The notes: generated from the letters alone by a model not told the origin. Positions 16,699 through 26,388 are shown, counted from the first letter of the stretch. The stretch: DNA of 61,547 nucleotides from Leucobacter chinensis (GCF_019049105.1 NZ_JAHQZR010000010.1:1-61547), one strand, 5' to 3'. A program made the numbers and translations.

Positions 16699-17808
16699 CT
16701 AGAGGCGGCGCAGCTTCGGGATATCTCGGGTCGCGCCCGCGTCGCCAGGGACGATGAGCTCTTGCGTGCAGACAGCGGTGCCGCCTGAAGGAAGCGGAAC
16801 CTCGAGCGTTGCGTCGGCGGGGGTCGAGCGCTTCAGGAGCGCGAGGGCAATGACCCCCCAATCGTGGTGCACCGCAGAACGGCTCACGCGACCAACCGGT
16901 CGTTCCTGGCCCGCGACGGTGAGCAGCGCGCCGGGTTCTGGCGTTTCCCCATCGCTGCCATCGATGTGCAACATTACGACGCGGCGCGGTGGGTGGCCGA
17001 GGTTGTGCACCTTGGCGACGGTTTCTTGGCCGCGGTAGCAGCCCTTGTTGAGGTGCACCGCGGTGCGGAGCCAATCAAGTTCGTGCGGAATCGACCGGTC
17101 GTCGGTGTCGGCAACACCAACCCGCCAGGCGGCGATCTCAAGCGCTGAGAGGGCATCGAGCCCTGCGACGCGCACCGCTCCCGATGCGGCCGCTGCGGCG
17201 ATGCCCGTGAGCTGCTCGCGGGCGACGAGGGCGATCTCGAAGTTCCAGTCAATGTCACGCTGGGCAGCGTACTGGTGGCCGCCGCGCTGCACTTCAGCCC
17301 AGGGGTCACGCCAGGTGATCAGTGGAGTTGTGGTGCGCCTGACGAACCCACGGGCGAGCCCAGTGCTGTCAGCCGAACCCGCCGGCACGAAGGTCGCGAC
17401 CTGGGCGTATTCGGCCGAGACGTCGGCAACCTCCACGCGCAGGGCGAAGCGCATGCGCGTGAGAAAAGCGACGGTGTCGTCGGCGCGGCCCTCGTCGAGC
17501 AACAGCCAGGTGGTCTCGCCGTCATCAACGACGCGCAAATATTGTTCGACACGGCCCTGCGCCGTGAGCAAGAGGGACTCGGTGCTCTCACCCGGCGGCA
17601 GACCGCGCAGCAGCTGACTCGTCATCGAGTCGAGCCAGTTCAGCCGGTCGGGGCCGGTGACCGTGACGACCCCGCGATGCGAAAGGTCGACGAGAGCGGC
17701 GCCCTCTTCAAGAAGGCGTGTTTCAGCGATGGGTTGCCCATAGTGCCGGGCAACGCCCATCTCGCCCTCGCAAACCGCACCGGGCAGTTCGCCGAGGGCG
17801 CTCATCAC
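16699..17808 (-). CDS. ygfZ: YgfZ/GcvT-family folate-binding protein
   Basis: A 369-residue cytoplasmic protein related to the glycine-cleavage T protein. YgfZ uses tetrahydrofolate and supports Fe-S cluster enzymes. The family signature K-G-C-Y-x-G-Q-E is present as KGCYRGQETVAKVHNLGHP. The start is GTG 17808 or the adjacent ATG 17805. The small membrane-protein gene ends 5 to 8 bp upstream, so the two are probably co-transcribed. Confidence 0.9.
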   Translation of the reverse strand: MMSALGELPGAVCEGEMGVARHYGQPIAETRLLEEGAALVDLSHRGVVTVTGPDRLNWLDSMTSQLLRGLPPGESTESLLLTAQGRVEQYLRVVDDGETTWLLLDEGRADDTVAFLTRMRFALRVEVADVSAEYAQVATFVPAGSADSTGLARGFVRRTTTPLITWRDPWAEVQRGGHQYAAQRDIDWNFEIALVAREQLTGIAAAAASGAVRVAGLDALSALEIAAWRVGVADTDDRSIPHELDWLRTAVHLNKGCYRGQETVAKVHNLGHPPRRVVMLHIDGSDGETPEPGALLTVAGQERPVGRVSRSAVHHDWGVIALALLKRSTPADATLEVPLPSGGTAVCTQELIVPGDAGATRDIPKLRRL

Positions 17809-17813
17809 AGTGA

Positions 17814-17930
17814 CTACTTCTGGCCCTTAAAGAGCTTGTAAATCACGGTGCCCGATACCCAGGCAATCGTGACTGAGGCAAGACCAAGGAGGCCGAGGAA
17901 GAAGAGTTCAAGCGCAAACAATGAATCCAT
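17814..17930 (-). CDS. 38-residue single-pass membrane protein
   Basis: The small frame starts at ATG 17930 and encodes MDSLFALELFFLGLLGLA followed by a hydrophobic stretch ending in VIYKLFKGQK. One membrane helix with a short positively charged C-terminal tail is evident. It sits between a three-helix membrane-protein gene and ygfZ, with gaps of 16 and 5 bp, so it looks like a real operon member. The ribosome-binding site is weak (CTGGGTG). I do not recognise a function. Confidence 0.6.
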   Translation of the reverse strand: MDSLFALELFFLGLLGLASVTIAWVSGTVIYKLFKGQK

Positions 17931-17946
17931 AACACCCAGTCTACCG

Positions 17947-18243
17947 CTACTCGACGAGGAATGCGACGAGCTCGACCAGGGCGATCAAGATTGATCCGCC
18001 GACAATGCTGTATGACAGACGTGAGATGAAGCCATCACGCTGGGCCGTGCCGAGTTGCAGCATGAACGCGCACAGAATCGTTCCACCGATCGCGAGGGTG
18101 AGCCATTCGAAGCGCTGACCCGCTGGAGCCCAGACGACAACGGCGACCGCGCTGAGTGTGGCCCAGAGCCACGCGATGATCGTTCGCGCGATATGGCGGT
18201 CGGTCTCAGAGACCGCCTGCGCGGGCACACTGGTTTCAGTCAT
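17947..18243 (-). CDS. Small three-helix membrane protein
   Basis: A 98-residue protein from ATG 18243. Three hydrophobic helices are visible (about 19-43, 47-66 and 73-97) and the protein ends in VELVAFLVE. An in-frame extension upstream would run into the divergent mshD gene, so the short form is chosen. Only 46 bp separate it from the mshD start, so both promoters must lie in that gap. The function is unknown. Confidence 0.7.
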   Translation of the reverse strand: MTETSVPAQAVSETDRHIARTIIAWLWATLSAVAVVVWAPAGQRFEWLTLAIGGTILCAFMLQLGTAQRDGFISRLSYSIVGGSILIALVELVAFLVE

Positions 18244-18289
18244 ACCTCTAACAGTAGCCGAGCAGGGCCCGGTCAGTAGACTGGCAATT

Positions 18290-19141
18290 ATGAACGAGGC
18301 GATGAAAGAGCTGCTTCGCGTTGCCGAAGCCCACGACGGTTTTCCTGCCATCTCTGACCAGGCACAGCGTGAAGCTGCGTCTGGAGCCCGCGAGATCGTC
18401 ACCCGCGAGGTGGGTGACCTCACTGCGGTCGGCATCGTAGGCTCAGGCGAAGTTGACCTCGTCGTTCACCCAGATGCGCGCGGGAGGGGGCTCGGCTCTG
18501 CCCTGCTCGACGAACTACTCGGCCACGCCGAGGGCCAGGCGGTGCTCGCCTGGGCGCACGGCGAAAACCCGGTGGCGAGCCACATGCTCGCATCGCGCGG
18601 CTTCGCGCCCGTTCGCACGCTGCTGCGCCTTGAACTCCCCGGCGAAAAACTCGCCGACGTGAGCGTGAGGCCACTCCCCGAGGGGCTCACGCTCGAAACC
18701 TACGACTCAGCAAACGCTCAACACGGGCGCGACCTCATCGGGGTCAACGCGCGCGCGTTCGCGTCGCACCCTGAGCAGGGGCAGCTCACGCTCGCCGAGT
18801 TCGAGCAGACCACGCGCGAAGCGTGGTTTGACCCGAAAGACCTCTTTCTGGTGTACGAGGGCGAGACCCTGCTCGCATTCTCGTGGATCAAAACCACCCG
18901 TTCGGTTTCGGGCGCGGTCGAGACCGAGCTCTACGTCATCGGCGTCGATCCCGAGGCCGCTGGCCGTGGGCTCGGCACGACACTGCTCGGCATCACGATG
19001 GCACGCATGGCAGAGCACCGGCCCGAGCGCGTGACGCTCTATGTGGAGGGCGACAACGAACCGGCGTTGGCACTGTACCGTCATGCACTGTTCACCACAG
19101 CGTTACGCAGCACACAATGGCTTCGCGCACGCCCTGAATAG
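18290..19141 (+). CDS. mshD: Mycothiol synthase (mycothiol acetyltransferase)
   Basis: A 283-residue protein with two tandem GNAT domains. It transfers acetyl from acetyl-CoA to Cys-GlcN-inositol in the last step of mycothiol synthesis. The acetyl-CoA loops are VHPDARGRGLGSALLDELL in the N-half and IGVDPEAAGRGLGTTLLG in the C-half, followed by VTLYVEGDNEPALALY. The duplicated GNAT fold and length fit MshD. Mycothiol is specific to actinobacteria, which supports the taxonomic call. ppk starts 9 bp after its stop. Confidence 0.92.
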   Translation: MNEAMKELLRVAEAHDGFPAISDQAQREAASGAREIVTREVGDLTAVGIVGSGEVDLVVHPDARGRGLGSALLDELLGHAEGQAVLAWAHGENPVASHMLASRGFAPVRTLLRLELPGEKLADVSVRPLPEGLTLETYDSANAQHGRDLIGVNARAFASHPEQGQLTLAEFEQTTREAWFDPKDLFLVYEGETLLAFSWIKTTRSVSGAVETELYVIGVDPEAAGRGLGTTLLGITMARMAEHRPERVTLYVEGDNEPALALYRHALFTTALRSTQWLRARPE

Positions 19142-19150
19142 AATGGGGTC

Positions 19151-21328
19151 ATGACGAACGACGCCACCGCAGCCACCGACCTTCCTGAGACTGGAGTCAT
19201 CGAGGTTGTCGACGCAGCCTCGCTGCCGCTCGAGAGGTACATTGACCGCGAGCTCAGCTGGCTTGCCTTCAACCAGCGCGTGCTTGAGCTTGCCGAAGAC
19301 CCAGCCGTGCCGCTCCTTGAGAGGGCGCAGTTTCTCGCGATCTTTGCTTCGAACCTCGACGAGTTCTTCATGGTTCGAGTAGCCGGCCTCAAGCGTCGCA
19401 TCGTCACGGGACTCGCGGTGCCCACGAACACGGGCCGCGCGCCAGGCGAGCTGCTCGCCGAGATCATGGAGCGCGCCCGCGAGCTGCAGGAACGGCACGC
19501 GGCCTGCTACCTCTCAGAGGTAAAGCCCGGGCTCGCGAATGCCGGCATCAGGCTCGCCTCATGGGCCGACCTCGACGACGCCGACAGGGCCGTCTTGACC
19601 GACTACTACGAGCAGCGCATCTACCCCGTGCTCATGCCACTCGCCGTCGACACCGCTCACCCCTTCCCCTACATCTCCGGCCGTGCCCTCAACATGTCGA
19701 TTCGGGTGCGCAACCCGAAGACCGACAAGATCGAGTTCGCCCGCCTCAAGGTGCCGCAAATGATTCCGCGGTACGTGCGGGTCGACCGTCGCGAGACGAG
19801 CGACGACATTCGGTACATCGCGCTTGAAGACCTCATTGACGAGCAGCTCGGCGGGCTCTTCCCCGGCATGGAGGTCGTTGACACGCACGTGTTTCGCGTG
19901 ACCCGAAACGAAGACGTCGAGATCGAAGAAGACGAGACCGAGAACCTCATTCAGGCGCTCGAGAAAGAGCTGCTGCGCCGCCGTTTTGGCCCACCAATTC
20001 GCCTCGAGGTCTCTGATGACATGGACGACGATACGCTCGCGCTCCTCGTGCGCGAGTTCGAGATCACCGACGACCAGGTCTTCGTGCTGCCCGAACCACT
20101 CGATCTGAGTGGGCTTTTCTCGGTCTCAAGCATCGATCGTCCAGACCTCAAGTACCGCCCGCACCTGCCCGTCACCCACCCCCGACTGCAGCCGCCGTCG
20201 CCGGGTGACCAGGTCGATATCTTCGCCGCGATCCGCCGCAATGAATTGCTCGTGCACCACCCGTACGAGTCGTTTGCGACGAGCGTGCAGGCGTTTCTCG
20301 AGCAGGCCGCGGCCGACCCGAACGTGCTCGCGATCAAGCAGACCCTCTACCGCACCTCGGGCGACAGCCCCATCGTTGAGGCGCTCATCAAGGCTGCAGA
20401 GGCTGGCAAGCAGGTGCTCGCGCTCGTCGAGGTTAAGGCTCGCTTTGACGAAGAGGCGAACATTACGTGGGCCAAGAAACTGGAGCGCGCCGGCGTGCAC
20501 GTCGTGTACGGGCTCGTGGGGCTCAAGACCCACTGCAAGCTCATCCAGATCATTCGCGAAGAGGGCGGCAGGCTCGTGACCTACTGCCACATCGGCACGG
20601 GCAACTACAACCCCAAGACGAGCCGTGTGTACGAAGACTTCGGCCTCTTCACGAGCGCCGACGACGTGGGCCGCGATGTGACGAAGCTCTTCAACGTACT
20701 CTCGGGCTACGCGCTTGAAAAGAAGTACTCGCGCCTGCTGGTCGCCCCACTCAAGCTGCGATCTGGGCTGCTCAAGCGCATCTACCGCGAGGCCGAGAAC
20801 GCCCGCGAGGGTCGCCCGAGTGGCATCATCATCAAGGCGAACTCAATGGTCGACGAAGAGGTCATCGACGCACTCTACCTCGCGAGCCAGGCGGGCGTAC
20901 CGATCGACGTGTGGGTGCGTGGCATCTGCTCGATCCGCGCTGGTGTCGCGGGCCTCAGCGACAACATTCGTGTGCGTTCGACGCTCGGCCGCTACCTCGA
21001 GCACTCGCGCATTTACGGGTTCTTGAACGATGGCGGTGAGCGTGACGTGCTCATCGGCAGTGCCGACCTCATGCACCGCAACCTCGACCGCCGCATCGAG
21101 GTGCTCGTGCGCCTCAATGACCCCGACCATATTGCCCGCATCGACAAGCTCTTCGGCTGGGCTTTCAGCGACGATGTTGCATCGTGGCACTTGCAAAGCG
21201 ACGATACGTGGAAGCGCCGTAACGAGAACGCCGAGGGCGAGCAGTTGCCCGATGTGCAAGACCTCGTCATGAACTTCAGAACGCTCGCGAGGGCGAGGCG
21301 CAACCGTTCGGTTCAGGTGACTGAATGA
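19151..21328 (+). CDS. ppk: Polyphosphate kinase 1
   Basis: A 725-residue enzyme that reversibly builds polyphosphate from ATP. The N-terminal domain starts YIDRELSWLAFNQRVLELA. The C1/C2 catalytic domains contain KTHCKLIQIIREEGGRLVTY and CHIGTGNYNP with the catalytic His region, and GSADLMHRNLDRRIEVLVRL near the end. Its length fits actinobacterial PPK1. It is followed by a nudix gene overlapping by 4 bp, an arrangement consistent with an mshD-ppk-mutT1 operon. Confidence 0.96.
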   Translation: MTNDATAATDLPETGVIEVVDAASLPLERYIDRELSWLAFNQRVLELAEDPAVPLLERAQFLAIFASNLDEFFMVRVAGLKRRIVTGLAVPTNTGRAPGELLAEIMERARELQERHAACYLSEVKPGLANAGIRLASWADLDDADRAVLTDYYEQRIYPVLMPLAVDTAHPFPYISGRALNMSIRVRNPKTDKIEFARLKVPQMIPRYVRVDRRETSDDIRYIALEDLIDEQLGGLFPGMEVVDTHVFRVTRNEDVEIEEDETENLIQALEKELLRRRFGPPIRLEVSDDMDDDTLALLVREFEITDDQVFVLPEPLDLSGLFSVSSIDRPDLKYRPHLPVTHPRLQPPSPGDQVDIFAAIRRNELLVHHPYESFATSVQAFLEQAAADPNVLAIKQTLYRTSGDSPIVEALIKAAEAGKQVLALVEVKARFDEEANITWAKKLERAGVHVVYGLVGLKTHCKLIQIIREEGGRLVTYCHIGTGNYNPKTSRVYEDFGLFTSADDVGRDVTKLFNVLSGYALEKKYSRLLVAPLKLRSGLLKRIYREAENAREGRPSGIIIKANSMVDEEVIDALYLASQAGVPIDVWVRGICSIRAGVAGLSDNIRVRSTLGRYLEHSRIYGFLNDGGERDVLIGSADLMHRNLDRRIEVLVRLNDPDHIARIDKLFGWAFSDDVASWHLQSDDTWKRRNENAEGEQLPDVQDLVMNFRTLARARRNRSVQVTE

Positions 21329-22290
21329 GTGCCGCAGCCCAGGCCGCGCCACAGAAGACCGTGCTCGCGGCGGGAACCGTGCCGTGGCGGTACACCAAGT
21401 CGGGTGGCATTAAGGTGCTGCTCATTCGGCGCCGCAAGCACAACGACTGGAGCTTCCCGAAGGGCAAGCTCGACAAGGGCGAGAGCCTCCCCGCGGCCGC
21501 CGTGCGCGAGACCGAAGAAGAGACGGGGCTCGACCTCGCCCTCGGTACGACCCTCGGCACGATCAACTACACGGTCGGCGACGCTATCGCCAAGACCGTG
21601 CAGTACTGGGCGGCCCACGTGAGCGCCGAGCACTTCGGCGACTACGAGTTTGAGCCGAACGATGAGGTCAAACGCGTGAAGTGGGTGCGCGTAGAGAAGG
21701 TGCGCGACCGCCTCACCTACCCCGCAGACCAAGAGCTCTTTGGCGTGTTCGAGCAGCTTGTCGTGGCCGGGGCGCAAGACACCTTTGGAGTGATTCTCCT
21801 GCGCCACGCCAAAGCGGAGCCGCGAGGCGAGGCCTTCACCCAAGACGCGCTGCGACCGCTGCGCGCCTCGGGCGTTAAGCAGGCCCAAACGATTGCCCCG
21901 GTGCTCGCCGCGTTCAGCCCCGAGACGATCGTCACCTCGCCCGCGACGCGTTGCGCAGAAACGGTGGATCCGGTGGCCAAGCTACTCGAGATCACCCCTC
22001 GACTTGCCCCTGAAGTGAGCCAGGATACCTGGGATGAGGGTGACGTCTCGGGGCTCCGCGAGCTCGTGAACGAGGTGCTCGCCACTGAGACGAACGCCAT
22101 CATTTGCTCACACCGCCCCGTGCTTCCCGACCTTGCGCGCGAGATCGCCGCGGTGAACCGAACACGGCCAGGCCGCTATCTCACCGAGGCGACCGAGTTG
22201 CCGCCTGCCGCGTTCTCGGTGTTTCACATCAGCAAGGCACCCTCTGAGCAGGGTATTGTCTCGGTCGAGACCTACCCGATCAAGGCTTAA
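21325..22290 (+). CDS. mutT1: MutT1-like nudix hydrolase fused to a histidine phosphatase domain
   Basis: A 321-residue bifunctional protein. The N-terminal nudix domain carries the box GKLDKGESLPAAAVRETEEE followed by TGL, matching GX5EX7REUXEEXGU. The C-terminal histidine-phosphatase domain starts VILLRHAKAEPRGE and has the second His in CSHRPVLP. Mycobacterial MutT1 has the same architecture and hydrolyses 8-oxo-dGTP and diadenosine polyphosphates. It overlaps the ppk stop by 4 bp (ATGA). Confidence 0.9.
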   Translation: MSAAAQAAPQKTVLAAGTVPWRYTKSGGIKVLLIRRRKHNDWSFPKGKLDKGESLPAAAVRETEEETGLDLALGTTLGTINYTVGDAIAKTVQYWAAHVSAEHFGDYEFEPNDEVKRVKWVRVEKVRDRLTYPADQELFGVFEQLVVAGAQDTFGVILLRHAKAEPRGEAFTQDALRPLRASGVKQAQTIAPVLAAFSPETIVTSPATRCAETVDPVAKLLEITPRLAPEVSQDTWDEGDVSGLRELVNEVLATETNAIICSHRPVLPDLAREIAAVNRTRPGRYLTEATELPPAAFSVFHISKAPSEQGIVSVETYPIKA

Positions 22291-22355
22291 CGCGACGACT
22301 CCGTTGACCCCGGGCGCATGCCGCTGCCAGAGCCATTGTCGGGTACGATGCTACC

Positions 22356-23270
22356 GTGACCGCTCATTCGCCCACGCTCGGCGTCGTTATCAACCCCGCC
22401 TCTGGGCGCGGTCGAGCGCGTGCAGCCGGGCGCTCCCTGGTCACGGCGCTTACCTCGCTTGGGCTTCACTGCGAGGTGGTCGAGAACCCGAGCCGCGAGG
22501 GGTGCGAGCTTCGCGTCGCCGAGATCGCCGAACGGGTCGATGGCTTCGTGCTCGTTGGCGGCGACGGCCTCGTCGCGAGCATGGTGCAGCTCAGCGCGTT
22601 TCGGGCAAAACCCTTCGCGGTGTTTCCCGCCGGCACCGGCAACGACTTTGCCTCGGCTTTCGGCTTCGCTTCGTCGCCACGGGTGTTTAGCGAGCAGCTC
22701 ATCGCTTCGCTCCCCCACCCGGTCGCGGTCGACGCCGGGACGATCGGTCACGCAAGTCTCGAACGGCCACTCTGGTTCGCAGCACACGTGTGCTTTGGCC
22801 TCGTTGCGAGAGTGAACGCAAGGGCGAACGCTTACCGGCTTTCGGTGGGATCACTCGGTTACAAGGTCGCCCTCGTGCGCGAGCTACTGCGTGGCAGGTT
22901 CGATCGGTACCGCTTCACCCGCGGCGGCCGGGTGCGCGACACCAGCGAGCTTCTCATGACCGTCATGAACACACCCATGCTTGGAGGGGGTATTCGCCTC
23001 GTGCCACAGGCAAGCCCTCACGACGGTTTGCTCGATGTCATCACCGTTGCGCGAGCAACCAGGAGACGCATCTTCAGCGTACTGCCGTTGCTCGCGACGG
23101 CCCGCCACGAGCACCTTCCAGAGGTTCAGATCGAGCGACACGGTGCTATGACCATCGGCGGTGACGACCTCGAGGTTTATGCCGACGGCGACGTGCTCGG
23201 GGTTGGCCCCGTTGACATCGTCGTGCAACCCGCAGCGCTCATGCTCTGGCGCCCCACTACTCGTCGGTAA
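22356..23270 (+). CDS. Diacylglycerol/lipid kinase family protein
   Basis: A 304-residue cytoplasmic or peripheral lipid kinase from GTG 22356. The catalytic domain shows VINPASGRGRARAAG, the GGDG motif (FVLVGGDGLVASMVQL) and FPAGTGNDFASAFGF. The C-terminal beta-sandwich ends PVDIVVQPAALMLW. The DgkB/YegS/LCB5 family phosphorylates diacylglycerol or related lipids; the substrate here is not evident. It ends convergently with the CapA-like gene and overlaps it by 14 bp. Confidence 0.88.
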   Translation: MTAHSPTLGVVINPASGRGRARAAGRSLVTALTSLGLHCEVVENPSREGCELRVAEIAERVDGFVLVGGDGLVASMVQLSAFRAKPFAVFPAGTGNDFASAFGFASSPRVFSEQLIASLPHPVAVDAGTIGHASLERPLWFAAHVCFGLVARVNARANAYRLSVGSLGYKVALVRELLRGRFDRYRFTRGGRVRDTSELLMTVMNTPMLGGGIRLVPQASPHDGLLDVITVARATRRRIFSVLPLLATARHEHLPEVQIERHGAMTIGGDDLEVYADGDVLGVGPVDIVVQPAALMLWRPTTRR

Positions 23271-24462
23271 TTCGCCACTCACGCACGAGGGGCGCTTCGA
23301 AGCGGGTCATCGTCGCTTCAGTGCGCGTGCGCACGTCAGCGTCAAAGGCCTCACCCTGGCAGACTCCCTGAGGCGCGTCAGAGGCAACCGAGCACCAATG
23401 GTAGTCACCGTTCTGGCGATTCGTTGCCGCTGCCCAGGCAATGTCGTTCGTGGCCCAGGAGCCATCGTCCTGCTGAGCGAACTGCACCCGGGTGAACACG
23501 AACTCATTGTTCAGATGCCGCTCCTCTGGGGCCGACTCGCTGATCGCATTGCCGGTGCCGTACAACACCCAGGTGTCATTGATGACGTCGAAGGGCTGGG
23601 GAGCATGCGAGTGGTGATTCACGATGAAGTCGAAGGCACCGCTCTCGGCAAGCGCCGTCGCGTTATCGACCTGCTCCCAGTTCGGCTCAGTCGTGTACTC
23701 TGTGCCAACGTGCTGCGCTCCAATAACGATCTCGGCGCCCAGTTCACGGGCCTTCTGCGCCCGTTCGATCGCGAGCTCTGGCATGAGCGGGTAGTCGACC
23801 TGCCAATCGTGTTCGGCATAGAGCCCGTTCAACGAGAAGGTGGCTGCAACGATACCGATCTTCACGCCGTTGGCTTCAACGATCAGCACCTCATCGTCTT
23901 CTTCAGGGGTGCGCGCCGTGCCGGTGTGTTGAATGCCAGCCGCGTCGAGCATATCGAGGGTTCGCACGAGCCCCTCGGTGCCCTGATCGACAGCGTGGTT
24001 TGTCGCGGTGGTACACACGTCGTATCCAACGTCTGCCGCCGCAAAAGCCACCTCCGGTGGCACAGAGAACATTGGGAAGGCGCTGTACGGGCCGCCGAAA
24101 TCAGCGAGCGGCGTCTCCATGTTGCAGATGTTGAGGTCGGCTCGGTCGAGGTATGGTTTCATGCCCTCCATGAGTGACGAGAAGTCATAATTGTGCCCCT
24201 CGGCCGTGGTGGGCACGGCGAAGCCGCTCCAGAGACCTTCATGAAACAGCAGGTCGCCTGAAACGGTCACCGAAACGCAGTGATCGGTGGGACACTCAGG
24301 CCCCTTGCCCGGCTGCTCGACCGGTTCTGGTTCGGGTTCTGGCTCAGGGGCGGGTGCCTCTTCGACCGGTTGAGGAGCCTCTGGCTCGGGTTCGGGGGCA
24401 CAGCCCGTGAGTGCAAGCAGTACTGTGCCGACAATGGCACAGCTCGTCAACATGAGTCGCAT
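23257..24462 (-). CDS. CapA-family metallophosphatase lipoprotein
   Basis: A 401-residue exported lipoprotein (lipobox LLALTGC) with a Pro/Glu repeat linker, then a CapA/PgsA-type calcineurin-like domain: VSGDLLFHEGLW, NICNMETPLADFGG, TTATNHAVDQGTEGLVRTLD and NHHSHAPQPFDVIND. These match the metal-ligand motifs of the family (D-x-H-like, N-x-E, NH and HxH). Family members take part in capsule or poly-gamma-glutamate production, but many actinobacterial members have unknown substrates. No capsule genes are adjacent. Confidence 0.85.
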   Translation of the reverse strand: MRLMLTSCAIVGTVLLALTGCAPEPEPEAPQPVEEAPAPEPEPEPEPVEQPGKGPECPTDHCVSVTVSGDLLFHEGLWSGFAVPTTAEGHNYDFSSLMEGMKPYLDRADLNICNMETPLADFGGPYSAFPMFSVPPEVAFAAADVGYDVCTTATNHAVDQGTEGLVRTLDMLDAAGIQHTGTARTPEEDDEVLIVEANGVKIGIVAATFSLNGLYAEHDWQVDYPLMPELAIERAQKARELGAEIVIGAQHVGTEYTTEPNWEQVDNATALAESGAFDFIVNHHSHAPQPFDVINDTWVLYGTGNAISESAPEERHLNNEFVFTRVQFAQQDDGSWATNDIAWAAATNRQNGDYHWCSVASDAPQGVCQGEAFDADVRTRTEATMTRFEAPLVREWRITDE

Positions 24463-24572
24463 AGGCTTCAGTGTAAAGCAAAAGAAAAGACCGAGCCACA
24501 GAACGCCTCTCGGCGAAGGTCCGCTCGAAGCGGCAAAAGATGGAGCCCGGGGTTACTGTGGCCCGGCGCTTT

Positions 24573-25211
24573 CTAGTGTACTAGACCGGTGCGCCATGCC
24601 CTGGCCCCAGACCGAAAATCTTCAGCAATCTCTGAAAAACGGAGTGCCTGCCTGGTGAGCCTCGTCGCCTGTTGCTCGTCGGTTACTTCTCGGCGATCAG
24701 CGAGATCGGCAGCGCCGACGGCAAAGACCTCGCTCGCACTCGCAGCTCGCTCTAGGGCAATCGCAAAGTCACCGGTAAAGGCTCCCCGCAGAATCTCGTC
24801 ACACATAAATCGCACCGTCTCTGGAGTGATCGGCACCTGGGCCCCCGCAACAATGGGGTCAATGGTCGAGATCGCGAGATTCCCGTGGTCGAACATGACG
24901 CTTGCCTGCTCAGGGTCGCCAGAGACGACCGTTTGCAAAAGGTACAGTCGCCACAGCAAGCCCGGCAGCGAGGCCTCGTGGGCGTTCGACCAGAGACGCG
25001 CAATGTCGTCGATACCCTCTGCCTCGACAAGGCGCAGCACTCGCTGCACGAGGTCAGGGTCGGCCATACTGTGCACGCGGTCGAGCAGAGCCCACGCGGT
25101 GTCGTGGGCAGCGGCGACTTTCACCGCGGGATCTTCGTCACCAATAAAACGGTCAAACATCTCGCCCGGCTTCACGACAGGCCTCACAAATTCACGCTGC
25201 ACGACGACCAC
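24573..25211 (-). CDS. Conserved actinobacterial protein of unknown function
   Basis: A 212-residue soluble, mostly helical protein with no signal peptide. The start is probably GTG 25211, overlapping the benE stop by 20 bp, which suggests coupled translation. Visible phrases include AAAHDTAWALLDRVHSMADPD and LPGLLWRLYLLQTVV. I recall similar actinobacterial proteins of about 200 residues that databases sometimes label misleadingly as an RNA polymerase subunit. I see no polymerase motif and assign no function. Confidence 0.7.
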   Translation of the reverse strand: MVVVQREFVRPVVKPGEMFDRFIGDEDPAVKVAAAHDTAWALLDRVHSMADPDLVQRVLRLVEAEGIDDIARLWSNAHEASLPGLLWRLYLLQTVVSGDPEQASVMFDHGNLAISTIDPIVAGAQVPITPETVRFMCDEILRGAFTGDFAIALERAASASEVFAVGAADLADRREVTDEQQATRLTRQALRFSEIAEDFRSGARAWRTGLVH

Positions 25212-26388
25212 CGTACCTGAAAAGGCTCCACGTCAGCAGACCGAAGACCATGCCCCAAAACGCCGAGCCAATACCGAAGATCACGACCGGGCTCGCAGCG
25301 ACAAGAAACGTTACGCCCGTCGCAATGCGCATCTGCGGATCGGCGAACGCCGCGGCGAGCGATGACACGAGGGTGCCTATGAGCGCGAGACCAGCGACCG
25401 TCTCAATGATGCCCGCGGGCGCAACCGCGACCGCTGCGGTGAGCAGGGGTGTCAGCGCCGCAAGCACGAGGTAGGTGTACCCGGCGGTGTGGGCGGCGAT
25501 CCACCGCTTTTCGGGGTTCGGGTGTGCCTCTGCTGACGACGGCAGCGCCGCGGTGATCGCGGCGAGGTTAATCATGTGACCACCAGCGGGAGCACCGGCG
25601 ACCGTGCCGACGCCCGTAACGAGCAGCGATTCACGCCACGGAACCTCGTAGCCCTGGGCCTTCATGATGGCGACACCGGGAACGTTCTGCGAGGCCATCG
25701 TGACGATGTAGAGCGGCACAGCAATACCGATAATGGCTGAAGCCTCAAAGGTTGGCATCACAAAGACTGGTTCAACGGCAGGAACGCTAAAGCCCTGCCC
25801 GCCGGCAATCACGGCGCTCGCAATGAGCACGAGCGCGAGCCCAAAAGCTGCAGGGGTGGCCCAGCGAGGCAAGAAACGTGAGAGCACGAGCCACACGACG
25901 AGAATGGGAGCAACCCAGAGCGGGTTATCGGCGAGAGCGATGACCGGTTGCAAACAGATCATCATGAGCACACCGGCAAGCATCGCCTGCGCCACGCTCG
26001 CAGGAATCGCCTGAATGAGCCGCCCCAGCATGGGCCAGGCAGCGGTAAGCACCACGAGCAAACCACCCACGACGAAAGCCCCGATCGCTGCGCTCCATCC
26101 GCCTGCCACCCCAGCTGTCGCGATGAGAATCGCAGCCCCCGGCGTCGACCATGCGGTGAGGAGCGGAGCCTTATGGCGCCAGCTCAACCAGATTGTCGCG
26201 AGGCCCTGGGTGACATTGAGAGCGATAAGGCCGAGCGTTGCCTGTGCAGGTGTGGCGCCGACGGCGGCGAGACCCGCGAGTACGACGGCAAATGAACTCG
26301 TGAACCCCACCAATGCGGTCACGATGCCAACGCTGACTGGCTGTGCGAGTGAATCTTTCACAGAGCCATTATTGCAGTGCTCAGACAT
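25192..26388 (-). CDS. benE: BenE-family transporter (benzoate/H+ symporter-like)
   Basis: A polytopic membrane protein of about 398 residues with 11-12 hydrophobic helices. Typical BenE phrases are APLLTAWSTPGAAIL in helix 3, PLYIVTMASQNVPGVAIMKA and GGHMINLAAITAAL. The family imports benzoate by proton symport, and the substrate of this member is unproven. I chose ATG 26388; GTG 26361 is also possible, and a longer frame reaches 26454 with no ribosome-binding site. No benzoate catabolic genes are nearby. Confidence 0.88.
   Translation of the reverse strand: MSEHCNNGSVKDSLAQPVSVGIVTALVGFTSSFAVVLAGLAAVGATPAQATLGLIALNVTQGLATIWLSWRHKAPLLTAWSTPGAAILIATAGVAGGWSAAIGAFVVGGLLVVLTAAWPMLGRLIQAIPASVAQAMLAGVLMMICLQPVIALADNPLWVAPILVVWLVLSRFLPRWATPAAFGLALVLIASAVIAGGQGFSVPAVEPVFVMPTFEASAIIGIAVPLYIVTMASQNVPGVAIMKAQGYEVPWRESLLVTGVGTVAGAPAGGHMINLAAITAALPSSAEAHPNPEKRWIAAHTAGYTYLVLAALTPLLTAAVAVAPAGIIETVAGLALIGTLVSSLAAAFADPQMRIATGVTFLVAASPVVIFGIGSAFWGMVFGLLTWSLFRYGGRRAA

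Noticed and set aside
24573-25211. RNA polymerase subunit label for the 212-residue protein
   Set aside because: No polymerase motif is visible and the length is far too short; only unknown function is supported.
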